A DNA stretch of 41,615 bases from Bdellovibrionota bacterium (GTDB lineage Bacteria > Bdellovibrionota > Bdellovibrionia > Bdellovibrionales > JAMPXM01). Below, one piece after another: positions 7,372 to 15,307 of the stretch. The notes beneath the pieces were generated by a model, which saw only the letters and a program-made list of their open reading frames with translations, had not been told where the DNA came from and made no database searches. The stretch covers positions 1-41,615 of the forward strand of contig CAUJGS010000023.1 of NCBI GenBank assembly GCA_963170185.1, written 5' to 3'. Positions within the stretch are counted from its first letter, which is position 1. Each line of letters opens with the position of its first letter. A program made the translations under genes and the position numbers.

Positions 7372-8614
7372 CGGATACCGTCGCAACCACCGCAAGCGTC
7401 GGCTGAAGCCCTACGGCATCCGCACCAGTTCCCAAGACGAAGTGCATGAGCATGGCCGCCCCGGCTTGGTACAAAACGCATCGCCCCGTCACCTTTTGCG
7501 TCTCTCGCCCAAAGATCTCCGCGATTCTTGTCATGGCCATCGGGTAACCGACCGCCACAGGAAAACCGAAACCGACAAGAGCCAGTAGTCGAACATCGAT
7601 AGGGATTTCCGCCGTCGCCGGTAGCGCGACCGAAATAAATCCGATCAAAAGAAACGGAAGATTCAGCCACGCACTGACTTTTAGCACCCGGCTTGCCGAA
7701 AACACATTGGGTAAAAACCCTAGCGAAAACCTGGCAATTGTCATCGCCGCGAAGTAGGCAGCAAGCCAACTACTTGCCGCCTCGGCCGAAACACCCCACT
7801 CACGACGTGCCAGCAACGCCAGACGCGACGAGACGGAAATTTCGGCAACCACCAAGAAACCAACAAGGACCGCCGCGATCTTGGCTGCTCTCGCCAAAGC
7901 TTCCGGCGTCATACTCGGATGCGATATCTGCTCAGGTCGCTCCACCGAAACCTGAGGCATATCATTGGGGCCGCGCACATTGTCTACCACAGGTGGCGTC
8001 TCCGCTTTGCGCCGACGCTTCCATCCGCGCAAACGCTCGATCGCCAACCGAATCACGACAACGAGCCCCACCCCTACCGCCGGAATCGCCGCCACAAAAA
8101 GCGCCAAGCGCCACCCATAAGGCTGAAGCGTTGCCACGATAAGCGGAGCTAAAAATGAAGCCGTCCCGTACATCGCATGTAAAAAACCAAGCGAACGAGC
8201 GCGATACTTGGCTGGCGCTTCCTGCACGGCCGCATTCTGCCCAACGCCGACTCCGCCAAACCCGACTCCCAAAACAAAGGCCGCTGTCAGCAGCACCCAA
8301 TAGGAATTTGCGCTCGCGGCGATCAGGGCTCCTCCGGCCATGATCAGCGTGTAGATTCCCACAAGCCTCAGCGGTGGTGTCTCGGCAAGAAAACGCCGAA
8401 ACGCGAGGTTGTGGACCACGGAAGCAAATGAGGAGAGAAAAAAGAAGAGGCCTCCCATTGTGTCGGAGACCGAGAATTCATTTAGGAGGTCAGGAAAAAC
8501 AGGGCCTCTCGAATTGTCGATGATTCCCAAAGAAAACAACGACGCCCAGGCGAAAACCACCGGGATCAACCAAGTCTTAAGCGAAGCCGCGCGCTCTGCC
8601 GAAAGTCCAGCCAT
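7304..8614 (-). CDS. MFS transporter
   Basis: A 436-residue integral inner-membrane protein with two blocks of about six hydrophobic segments, split by a charged cytoplasmic loop at roughly residues 190-245 (RLRGWKRRRK onward). That is the two-bundle layout of the major facilitator superfamily. Typical features are a Gly-rich segment (VLGVGFGGVGVGQNAA) in the fourth or fifth helix and a short basic motif after helix 2 (RRF). Substrate cannot be told from sequence; it is not obviously a drug exporter. It is divergent from the J-domain gene, with 14-47 bases between them. Its stop codon lies inside one of the CCTAGG palindromes. Confidence 0.85.
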   Translation of the reverse strand: MAGLSAERAASLKTWLIPVVFAWASLFSLGIIDNSRGPVFPDLLNEFSVSDTMGGLFFFLSSFASVVHNLAFRRFLAETPPLRLVGIYTLIMAGGALIAASANSYWVLLTAAFVLGVGFGGVGVGQNAAVQEAPAKYRARSLGFLHAMYGTASFLAPLIVATLQPYGWRLALFVAAIPAVGVGLVVVIRLAIERLRGWKRRRKAETPPVVDNVRGPNDMPQVSVERPEQISHPSMTPEALARAAKIAAVLVGFLVVAEISVSSRLALLARREWGVSAEAASSWLAAYFAAMTIARFSLGFLPNVFSASRVLKVSAWLNLPFLLIGFISVALPATAEIPIDVRLLALVGFGFPVAVGYPMAMTRIAEIFGRETQKVTGRCVLYQAGAAMLMHFVLGTGADAVGLQPTLAVVATVSALGAVISLGNLERVVRSEPSFS

Positions 8615-8661
8615 ACAGCCCCAAGCCTATGGCGCAGCCATGTTTTGTCAATCTGGCCTTC

Positions 8662-9273
8662 ATGCCGTCTCAAAAAGAACCGTTAGAGATATTGAGAAAG
8701 GAGATTCAAGCCGTGGCCAACAACGCGTTCTTCGATGTCTTAGTCGACCAGATCATTCGCGATGTTCGCAGTGAGTTCGACGGCATCTCTCCGAAAGAGA
8801 ACCACGGCTCGACAAAGCCGACCGGCCAAGATGATCTCGTGTCTCGTCTCCTCGATTTTCGCATTCGCCGGCAAGACGATGATCGGCGCCAATTGCCCAA
8901 GCTTCGTGCAGCAACATCGCCGCGAACTGAAAAGTCCGAACAGCTGCTTCGTCTTGAAGCTCTGATGGGCAGCAAGAGCCAGGATCTCGATATACAGTCG
9001 GCTTCACCAGGATTCTCCTCGGCCGCAGCCGAAGTGGCCTTCCAGGTGATCGCAAGAAATGGTGCTAAGTTTCACGTCAGAGATTTTTCCGGAAAACACA
9101 TTCTGCCTGAAGCGCTTAAGCGCGAGCGACGCCGCCTGCTTTTAAGCCTTCACCCAGATCGCCACCCTGAGAGCGAACAGAAAGCCGCGCACGCACGTTT
9201 TCTAGAAGTCGCCGACGCCTTTACCACTCTTGCCGAAACGGCCATGGCCGACATCGACGATTTCGCCGCCTAA
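8662..9273 (+). CDS. Protein with C-terminal J domain
   Basis: A protein of about 203 residues ending in a J-domain-like helical hairpin: a basic helix (LKRERRRLLLSL), the HPD tripeptide (then RHP), and a following helix (ARFLEVADAFTTLAE). J domains stimulate DnaK ATPase. Most DnaJ proteins carry this domain at the N-terminus; here it is C-terminal, and the upstream 150 residues are charged and resemble no family I know. The upstream part shows no zinc-finger or Gly/Phe region. The start is uncertain: ATG at 8629 lies only 14 bases from the divergent MFS start, while ATG at 8662 leaves more promoter room; neither has a ribosome site. It converges with the long exported-protein gene, with six bases between stops. 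Confidence 0.75.
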   Translation: MPSQKEPLEILRKEIQAVANNAFFDVLVDQIIRDVRSEFDGISPKENHGSTKPTGQDDLVSRLLDFRIRRQDDDRRQLPKLRAATSPRTEKSEQLLRLEALMGSKSQDLDIQSASPGFSSAAAEVAFQVIARNGAKFHVRDFSGKHILPEALKRERRRLLLSLHPDRHPESEQKAAHARFLEVADAFTTLAETAMADIDDFAA

Positions 9274-9279
9274 TTCCCA

Positions 9280-12200
9280 CTAAGAATTAGAACCTAGTTC
9301 CGGCGCCTTGAAGTCCTCTTCGATCTCGTTGAATTGCAGTTCTTGATCAAGCTTCTTAAGAAACTCACAGGCGCGCGCGGTGACAGGTTGATCGGCGCGA
9401 CCAGCCAGACACAAGCTTGTCTGCCCCATGTCGACCCAACGATCTGCGCGTACACCCTGCCACGCACCAAATGAGTCGATCTGCGGCATCCAGCCAAAAA
9501 ACTTGCTCGCAAAGTTCATGATCTTAAGACTTCCGACTCTCTTGTTCTCGACCGAAACCATTTTTTCGACAAGACCGAGTCTGGACGGTAGGACATCCGA
9601 GAAATAATGGAGCGTCAGGAATGCCACCTCAGGATCAAGCGTACCCTTGACAGGCTTTGGCTTTTGCGAATTCGCAAGTACCATCGTGATCACCACCGGT
9701 TTACCGCTGCCGCCAAACGAATGAGGCGGTAGCTGCGTCGGCAAGGCGGGCTTTGCTTCCTTCGCTTTTTCCGCCGCGGGTTTGATCTCCGCGACATCCA
9801 ACTCCAGTTCCCAGAACTGATTCTTTATCTCTTCAGCGTTGCCAGCCAAAAGGACATATCCGTAAAGCGCCTGCACATGTCTCACTTTGTCGGCGGACGA
9901 CATCGAGTTCGCCATTTCCAAATACCGCACTAGCTCTCGCCCAGAAGGATCATTTGTAAGCTTACTAAGAGCCCGTTTGGCATTTGCCTCAGCGGCCGCC
10001 AAATCTTCGGCAAGACCCGTTGTTTCCAGGTAACGCTCGAGATCCATTTTGAACGTTTCACTTAGTCCACGTTTTTTGTCGCTTCGATTCAGTTCGCGCA
10101 GTTCACGTACGAACTCCGTGAAGCCGATGATCGACATCTGAGCGTCGACATCGCGCCGGAAATCCAACAGCGAAAGTCCTTCGGCACTTTTTAGTCGGCG
10201 CCAAACATCCGAATTCAAAGATTCGTTTAACACCCGCTGCAAACGCAACTCGAAGTCGCTACGACTGCGATCCGGGTTGCGACTGAGTTTCAGAAACTCT
10301 TTACCTGGAAAGAAAAACTTCACGATCGCGGAGCCGTCAAACCCAAGCGAAAATCTTGTGGGTTTACGACTGTACGACGCCAACGCGGATTCCGACGCCG
10401 AGAGCGCGACCTGCATCAAATCTGGGTTTCCCTCGCCAAACCGAAGCGGGGCCAGTATCTGCTCGACAGGCGCCGCCGAATCCTTGCCAAGAGTTTTTAA
10501 AAGATCTCTCACCTTCGACACTTCAGACAGCGGATTCAAACCAACAGGACGCGAGTTCATGCTTCTTTGCAAAGCACCCGCCGCTTTCAAGCGATCGCTG
10601 TAAACAAAAGTCGTTAAGGGCGACGGATTCGGGTCGGTTTCGCGAAGACTCTCAACCCGACCAGAAGAAAGACCAAGATCGAAGTACGGCCCTTTAAAGA
10701 TCGCCATTTTCGCCTTCGAGTAAAGCCCGTTACTCACGTGAGACGCGTCTTCCTTATGAAGCGTCTTGCTGGAGGCTCGGAACAAAAACGAGGCCGCAAG
10801 AACTCTGGGTTCCAATAACGACGGGCGCTCTGGTTTTTCCACGACTTTCAACGACGAGATCGCCAGAGCGACATCGGTCTTAGGCAAATACAAAACTGGC
10901 TCGACATGGTCCGTCCACATCATGAGACCGAAACGATAATCCGGATTTTGATACTGAACCAACAAAGGATAAAAGATCGAGGTGTATAGCAGCGCCCTTG
11001 TCACACAGTTACCACCCTCACCTGGCGAACCAATAGCCAGCAAAACTGACTCTTGCAGATCCTTATGAGCGGCCACGTAGGGCGAGATGTACCCGCGCAA
11101 AACCGCGATCGCTTCGTCATCGACCTTGTTAAGGCCGCGCTTTTTCATATAGCGCTGAAATCGAGCCGTGATGTCGTCTCGGAGCCGTAAAAAATCGGCC
11201 GGAGAAGCTGGAAACCCTTGATCATATCGCTTTCCACTAGCGCGTATGTGCCGCTCGGAGTAGGCGATCAACTCGGCGTATTTCTTTGCGTGTTCGACGG
11301 AGGAGTAAGGCGCATACACGAGCGACTTCGCCATCGCCGAGAGTCCATCAATACTTAAAGACTCCGAACTCATCGCTTGAAACCGAGAACTCTCCTTTAA
11401 AAGGACGTCACCGGGGTTCTGCATCCGCTCACGAGCCGCCTGCACCAAGGCCTGATCTTCGGTGAGTGTGGGTTTGCTTTCGACAGTCTTCGCCAAGACG
11501 ACGGCGTGTCCGCCGACACTTGCCGCTCCCGCTTTCGCAATCGTCGAAGCGCCGTTCCACTTTGCGATCAACGCTCTCCCCAGTGAGGCCTTCGCCATGA
11601 CCTGAATCGCGCCACGGAAAAACACAGCTCCGCCCACGAGGTTCACGGGGTTTAGAACATCAACTCCCTGAGCATCACGAAGGGCTTTGGCGACCTTTTT
11701 TGAGAGCTCATTTGCGTGAGGCAACAACTTTTCGCGGACCTTGGCATCGACGGTTTTGTCATGCGCGATCAGCAATAAAAAATTAGAAAGCGAGGCCAGG
11801 ACCTCGAGATTGTCTTGGTCGCGCACCATATGACCCAAAACGGCCGCCAGCTGCACAAGTCTCACTTCAAAAGTCTTTTCGCTCTCCAAGCTTTCGATCG
11901 ATCGCATTCCGGCTAGGGTGAAGTCATGAAACCCCTGCTCCAACATAAGCTTCATGTATCGGACGCGAGGACTCTTCGGGGCATGGGTCAAATAATCCGT
12001 TCGAACCTGCACAGAGGACTTTTCGTTTCGTCCATGCTCGGGAGAAGTCGACCATGATTCGTCAGCACGTGTCCACCATGCGCGATATTCGCGAATCGCA
12101 CTAAGACGCTCCTCGATCGGCAGCGAAAGCGATTCCATGAGAAATCGCGAAAGTTTCGGCGAGCTTTTGAGATCGCGCTCGAGTTTCTCTAAATAAGCAT

Positions 12201-12393
12201 TTTGCACAAGAAATGTGAGTCGAGCCTGAGGCGTCAAAAGCACCTGATATTTGCCCCAGGGACGATCCGCTGAAGCTTTGCCTTCAGCTACCGACGAAGT
12301 CTGTGCGTCCCTAGTTTGGGAAACGGCTGTCTGAGGGATCGCGATGGCCGCCGCCTGCAGCACCACAAATCCGAACTGAGCGACTTTTCGCAT
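9280..12393 (-). CDS. Large exported protein with transglutaminase-like core
   Basis: A 1037-residue protein with no family name I recognise. Residues 1-25 are a signal peptide. Most of the chain is helical and charged. In the middle, GEGGNCVTRALLYTSIF (Cys463) and TDHVEPVLYLPKTD (His496) match the Cys and His boxes of transglutaminase-like cysteine peptidases, which read roughly G-x-C-x-x-x-A and H-x-x-x-x-x-x-L-P; Asp507 could complete the triad. A hydrophobic stretch near 249-300 may be a membrane segment or buried core. A Pro-rich linker follows near 890. GGAGG seven bases before the ATG confirms the start, with a GC-rich hairpin just upstream. It follows ettA but is 196 bases away, so it is probably separately regulated. 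A peptidase or cross-linking role in the envelope is inferred. Confidence 0.65.
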   Translation of the reverse strand: MRKVAQFGFVVLQAAAIAIPQTAVSQTRDAQTSSVAEGKASADRPWGKYQVLLTPQARLTFLVQNAYLEKLERDLKSSPKLSRFLMESLSLPIEERLSAIREYRAWWTRADESWSTSPEHGRNEKSSVQVRTDYLTHAPKSPRVRYMKLMLEQGFHDFTLAGMRSIESLESEKTFEVRLVQLAAVLGHMVRDQDNLEVLASLSNFLLLIAHDKTVDAKVREKLLPHANELSKKVAKALRDAQGVDVLNPVNLVGGAVFFRGAIQVMAKASLGRALIAKWNGASTIAKAGAASVGGHAVVLAKTVESKPTLTEDQALVQAARERMQNPGDVLLKESSRFQAMSSESLSIDGLSAMAKSLVYAPYSSVEHAKKYAELIAYSERHIRASGKRYDQGFPASPADFLRLRDDITARFQRYMKKRGLNKVDDEAIAVLRGYISPYVAAHKDLQESVLLAIGSPGEGGNCVTRALLYTSIFYPLLVQYQNPDYRFGLMMWTDHVEPVLYLPKTDVALAISSLKVVEKPERPSLLEPRVLAASFLFRASSKTLHKEDASHVSNGLYSKAKMAIFKGPYFDLGLSSGRVESLRETDPNPSPLTTFVYSDRLKAAGALQRSMNSRPVGLNPLSEVSKVRDLLKTLGKDSAAPVEQILAPLRFGEGNPDLMQVALSASESALASYSRKPTRFSLGFDGSAIVKFFFPGKEFLKLSRNPDRSRSDFELRLQRVLNESLNSDVWRRLKSAEGLSLLDFRRDVDAQMSIIGFTEFVRELRELNRSDKKRGLSETFKMDLERYLETTGLAEDLAAAEANAKRALSKLTNDPSGRELVRYLEMANSMSSADKVRHVQALYGYVLLAGNAEEIKNQFWELELDVAEIKPAAEKAKEAKPALPTQLPPHSFGGSGKPVVITMVLANSQKPKPVKGTLDPEVAFLTLHYFSDVLPSRLGLVEKMVSVENKRVGSLKIMNFASKFFGWMPQIDSFGAWQGVRADRWVDMGQTSLCLAGRADQPVTARACEFLKKLDQELQFNEIEEDFKAPELGSNS

Positions 12394-12408
12394 GGCTAAT
12401 CCTCCGCC

Positions 12409-12423
12409 GCCGGGTCACCCGGC
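12409..12423 (-). promoter_or_regulatory. GC-rich hairpin just upstream of a ribosome site
   Basis: GCCGGG-TCA-CCCGGC is a perfect 6-bp stem with a 3-base loop, entirely G-C. It lies three bases upstream of the GGAGG of the 1037-residue exported protein, in the 5' leader of that mRNA, where it could limit ribosome access. Confidence 0.35.
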
Positions 12424-12541
12424 CCATAAGGAGAATCCACACCGCGTACCTTTTAAGTCTTGCCTGGGAAGCCATTAACACTGAGTAGGGACGCCACGAT
12501 CGTCGATAAAATAGACAGAAGCCCGCCATTGGCATGCGCTG

Positions 12542-12566
12542 CTTTCGATGCGAGGGGCATCGAAAG
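12542..12566 (-). other. Stem-loop after ettA
   Basis: CTTTCGATG (12542-12550) pairs perfectly with CATCGAAAG (12558-12566) around a 7-base loop. It starts 24 bases past the ettA stop on the minus strand. No T tract follows, so it may be a processing or pausing hairpin rather than an intrinsic terminator. Confidence 0.4.
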
Positions 12567-12589
12567 ATTGGCCCTGCGTCGCTGCGTCC

Positions 12590-14275
12590 TTATTGGATTT
12601 TTTTGTAGCGGAAGCGTTTTGGCTGAAGAGCTGCTTCGCCTAGGCGCTTTTTGCGATCTTCTTCGTACTCCGTGAAGTTTCCGGGGAAGAACGTGACAAC
12701 GCCCTCGCCTTCAAACGCCATGATGTGCGTGCAGATACGATCAAGGAACCAGCGATCGTGCGAGATCACAACCGCACATCCACCGAACTCAAGCAGAGCT
12801 TCTTCCAAAGCTCGCATCGTGTTCACATCGAGATCGTTTGTCGGTTCGTCTAGCAACAGAAGGTTGCCGCCGGTTTGAAGGACCTTTGCTAGCTGCACGC
12901 GATTTCTTTCTCCACCGGAAAGATCGCCGACTTTCTTTTGTTGAGTGTCCCCATGAAAGTTAAAGCGCGAAACATACGCACGTGATGGCATTTCTTTGGA
13001 ACCAACCATCATCAAGTCGTTTCCACCCGAGATTTCTTCCCAAACCGACTTCTTCGCATTGAGCGTGTCGCGCGACTGGTCGACATAGGCAAGCTTCACC
13101 GTCGAACCGACTTTGAAGTCGCCGGAGTCTGGCTTTTCTTGTCCTGTGATCATGCGGAAAAGCGTCGTTTTACCAGCGCCGTTGGGACCGATAATGCCGA
13201 CGATGCCGCCTTTAGGTAAGGAGAACGAAAGATTGTCGATCAGAACCTTGTCGCCATAGGACTTCGATACGTTCACAGCTTCGACGACGACATCACCCAA
13301 CCGAGGTCCCGGCGGAATGTAGATTTGAAGATCCGCCAGTTTTTCAGGAGTGGCTTCTTTTAAGAGGTTTTCGTAGTTCGAGATACGAGCTTTCGACTTC
13401 CCTTGACGAGCACGCGGGCTCATACGCACCCACTCAAGCTCTCGCTCAAGTGTCTTTGCGCGCTTCTCGCTCGCTTTTTCTTCGTTCGCCATACGACGCT
13501 CTTTTTGCTCAAGCCATGAAGAATAATTCCCTTTCCAAGGAATCCCCTCACCGCGATCGAGTTCCAAGATCCAGCCAGCGACATTGTCGAGGAAGTAACG
13601 ATCGTGGGTCACAGCGATGACCGTACCTGGGAACTCCGCCAAGAAGCGCTCAAGCCAAGCCACCGACTCGGCATCAAGGTGGTTCGTCGGTTCGTCCAAT
13701 AGCAAAATGTCAGGATTCGAAAGCAAGAGGCGACACAAGGCGACCCGACGCTTTTCACCGCCTGAGAGATTTGTCACTGGCGACTCACCCGGAGGACAGT
13801 TGAGCGCATCCATCGCCTTTTCAAGCTTCTGGTCGACTTCCCAGCCGCCTTGCGCCTCGATTTTCTCCTGCACCACACCTTGGCGCTCGATGAGCTTTTC
13901 CATTTGCTCTGGTGACATGTCTTCAGCGAACTTTTCCGAAATTTCCGCAAACTCTTTCAAAAGCTTCGGCAGTTCGCCGAGTCCGTCCATGACGTTTTCT
14001 TTGACGGTCTTTGCCTCATCAAGCTGTGGTTCTTGCGGCAGATAGCCGACTTTGAAATCGCGCGCCGGGAACGCCTCACCGACAAAGTCATGATCGATTC
14101 CCGCCATGATTTTCAACAGCGAAGACTTACCCGATCCGTTCAAACCCAAGACGCCGATTTTCGCGCCGTAGAAGTAAGAGAGGTAAATGTCTTTGAGAAC
14201 CCAACGGCTGGGAGGATAAACCTTCCCGACACCTTTCATCGTGTAGATGATCTCGTGACCTGTAGTTTGTGACAT
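12590..14275 (-). CDS. ettA: Energy-dependent translational throttle protein EttA (ABC-F)
   Basis: An ABC-F ATPase that binds the ribosomal E site and gates the first elongation step according to ATP/ADP level. The 561 residues hold two ABC domains: first Walker A GLNGSGKS at 44-51, signature LSGGE at 170-174, Walker B LLLDEP at 191-196; a charged linker (about 250-310, the P-site tRNA interaction region); then Walker A GPNGAGKT, LSGGERNR and LLLDEPTNDLD. The C-terminus (YEEDRKKRLGE then KRFRYKKI) is the diagnostic EttA ending. There are no membrane segments. AGGGAG precedes the ATG at 14275. Its upstream gap holds the divergent start of a small helical protein. Confidence 0.95.
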   Translation of the reverse strand: MSQTTGHEIIYTMKGVGKVYPPSRWVLKDIYLSYFYGAKIGVLGLNGSGKSSLLKIMAGIDHDFVGEAFPARDFKVGYLPQEPQLDEAKTVKENVMDGLGELPKLLKEFAEISEKFAEDMSPEQMEKLIERQGVVQEKIEAQGGWEVDQKLEKAMDALNCPPGESPVTNLSGGEKRRVALCRLLLSNPDILLLDEPTNHLDAESVAWLERFLAEFPGTVIAVTHDRYFLDNVAGWILELDRGEGIPWKGNYSSWLEQKERRMANEEKASEKRAKTLERELEWVRMSPRARQGKSKARISNYENLLKEATPEKLADLQIYIPPGPRLGDVVVEAVNVSKSYGDKVLIDNLSFSLPKGGIVGIIGPNGAGKTTLFRMITGQEKPDSGDFKVGSTVKLAYVDQSRDTLNAKKSVWEEISGGNDLMMVGSKEMPSRAYVSRFNFHGDTQQKKVGDLSGGERNRVQLAKVLQTGGNLLLLDEPTNDLDVNTMRALEEALLEFGGCAVVISHDRWFLDRICTHIMAFEGEGVVTFFPGNFTEYEEDRKKRLGEAALQPKRFRYKKIQ

Positions 14276-14413
14276 GAAACTCTCCCTTAAATTTTTAAAG
14301 CCCGCGCAGTCTGCTTCATAGACAGGCGCCTAGTCAATTCTCAGGAGATATCTCTTAAACTTCTCACCAACCGCAGCTTGCCAAACACCCTCTTTTCGGC
14401 CCAGAATTCTGGT

Positions 14414-14647
14414 GTGACGAATAGTGAGAAATCCGCAAAATCCGATAAGCTCAAAAGTACCCTCTCGGAGCTTGAAAACGCCCTCACGAGCTGGAACAAC
14501 ACGGATCTTCTCGACCAACCGGCAGATGCTACAGGAATAGGCGCTGTCGCCCCTCGCCGCCCAGCCAGCACCGAAATTCCCGACGACATGCGCCGTAAGA
14601 CACGCGAACTTCTCGATCGCCTAAAATCACAGATCGACGAGCTGTAG
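14414..14647 (+). CDS. Small helical protein of unknown function
   Basis: A protein of about 77 residues, charged and helical at both ends (SAKSDKLKSTLSELENAL; then MRRKTRELLDRLKSQIDEL), with a Pro/Ala loop between. Heptad-like spacing of Leu in the last 20 residues suggests a short coiled coil. No signal peptide. The GTG at 14414 or a TTG at 14378 could start it; neither has a ribosome site. Its stop is 26 bases from the convergent bolA stop, and it is divergent from ettA. I recognise no family. Confidence 0.6.
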   Translation: MTNSEKSAKSDKLKSTLSELENALTSWNNTDLLDQPADATGIGAVAPRRPASTEIPDDMRRKTRELLDRLKSQIDEL

Positions 14648-14672
14648 ACACCGCTTCGCCAGGCCTTTGTGC

Positions 14673-14990
14673 TTAAGGTTTGCGACGCCCCATACAGGCT
14701 GGAGAAACAAAACCGTCGCGAGCACCTTTTTCTGCTTCTTCTTGCGTGATCGCACGGATCGACAGTGCATGCAGACCACTTTTGAACTCGTCAGAGAAGA
14801 GCCCCTGCACACGGCGACTTCGCTCGACGCGCGAAACACCTAGAAAATCATCTGCAATCAAAAGAAGTTTGAAATGAGTTTCCGAGCCAGCAGGCACGGC
14901 GTGCATCGAGGACTCATTTTCCAGCCCATACTCGGCGTTCGGAAAATGTGCCTCTAGAATTTCTCGCATCCGTTGTTCGCGACGTCCCAT
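14673..14990 (-). CDS. bolA: BolA family protein
   Basis: BolA proteins pair with monothiol glutaredoxins in iron-sulfur and redox handling and affect morphology under stress. The class features are present: MREILEAHFPNAEYGLENES, the loop MHAVPAGSETHFKLLLI with the conserved His, DDFLGVSRVERSRRVQGLF, GLHALSIRAIT, and a C-terminal FVSPACMG resembling the end of E. coli BolA. The frame opens further upstream with TTG at 15026, but that codon overlaps a good -10 box (TATATT, 15026-15031), so I prefer the ATG at 14990, giving 105 residues, the usual size. A glutaredoxin is encoded 23 kb away; it has the dithiol CPYC site, not the monothiol form. Confidence 0.92.
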   Translation of the reverse strand: MGRREQRMREILEAHFPNAEYGLENESSMHAVPAGSETHFKLLLIADDFLGVSRVERSRRVQGLFSDEFKSGLHALSIRAITQEEAEKGARDGFVSPACMGRRKP

Positions 14991-15025
14991 GACGCCAATA
15001 TGCCATTCCACGGCAATCAGGTTCA

Positions 15026-15031
15026 AATATA
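15026..15031 (-). promoter_or_regulatory. Candidate -10 box of bolA
   Basis: TATATT on the minus strand, a 5/6 match to TATAAT, 35 bases before the preferred bolA ATG. No clear -35 lies 16-18 bases upstream. Confidence 0.35.
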
Positions 15032-15034
15032 TTC

Positions 15035-15307
15035 ATGTGCCATCGAGCCGATCGTTTTTTAAAAGTGTTGGGATTCTCGACAGCTCTTAAGTCGCCGGCC
15101 AAGCAATGCCGCCCGCGAACTCCGAGAAAAGCCGAGTTCACCTGTAAGCGCTTCCAAATTCGTCCAGACTTTAGACAGCTTGACGCCCCCGATTTCATCA
15201 AAATCACGGCCGACACCGCGAAGGCTCCAAAACTTGCAAACTTCCTAATTCGCGAAATCGATCAGGGAGTTTTACGACGTGTTCAAACGCGACATCTCGA
15301 CAAATGA
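15035..15307 (+). CDS. Possible small ORF before the M23 peptidase gene
   Basis: A 90-codon frame that fills the gap between bolA and the peptidase gene. Its second half has codon choice like that of neighbouring genes and a plausible protein sequence (PDFIKITADTAK, FLIREIDQGVLRR); the first half is basic and Cys/Pro-rich and less convincing. No ribosome site precedes the ATG. It would overlap the GTG start of the peptidase gene by 29 bases. If it is not real, this 250-base gap contains only the divergent promoters. Confidence 0.3.
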   Translation: MCHRADRFLKVLGFSTALKSPAKQCRPRTPRKAEFTCKRFQIRPDFRQLDAPDFIKITADTAKAPKLANFLIREIDQGVLRRVQTRHLDK

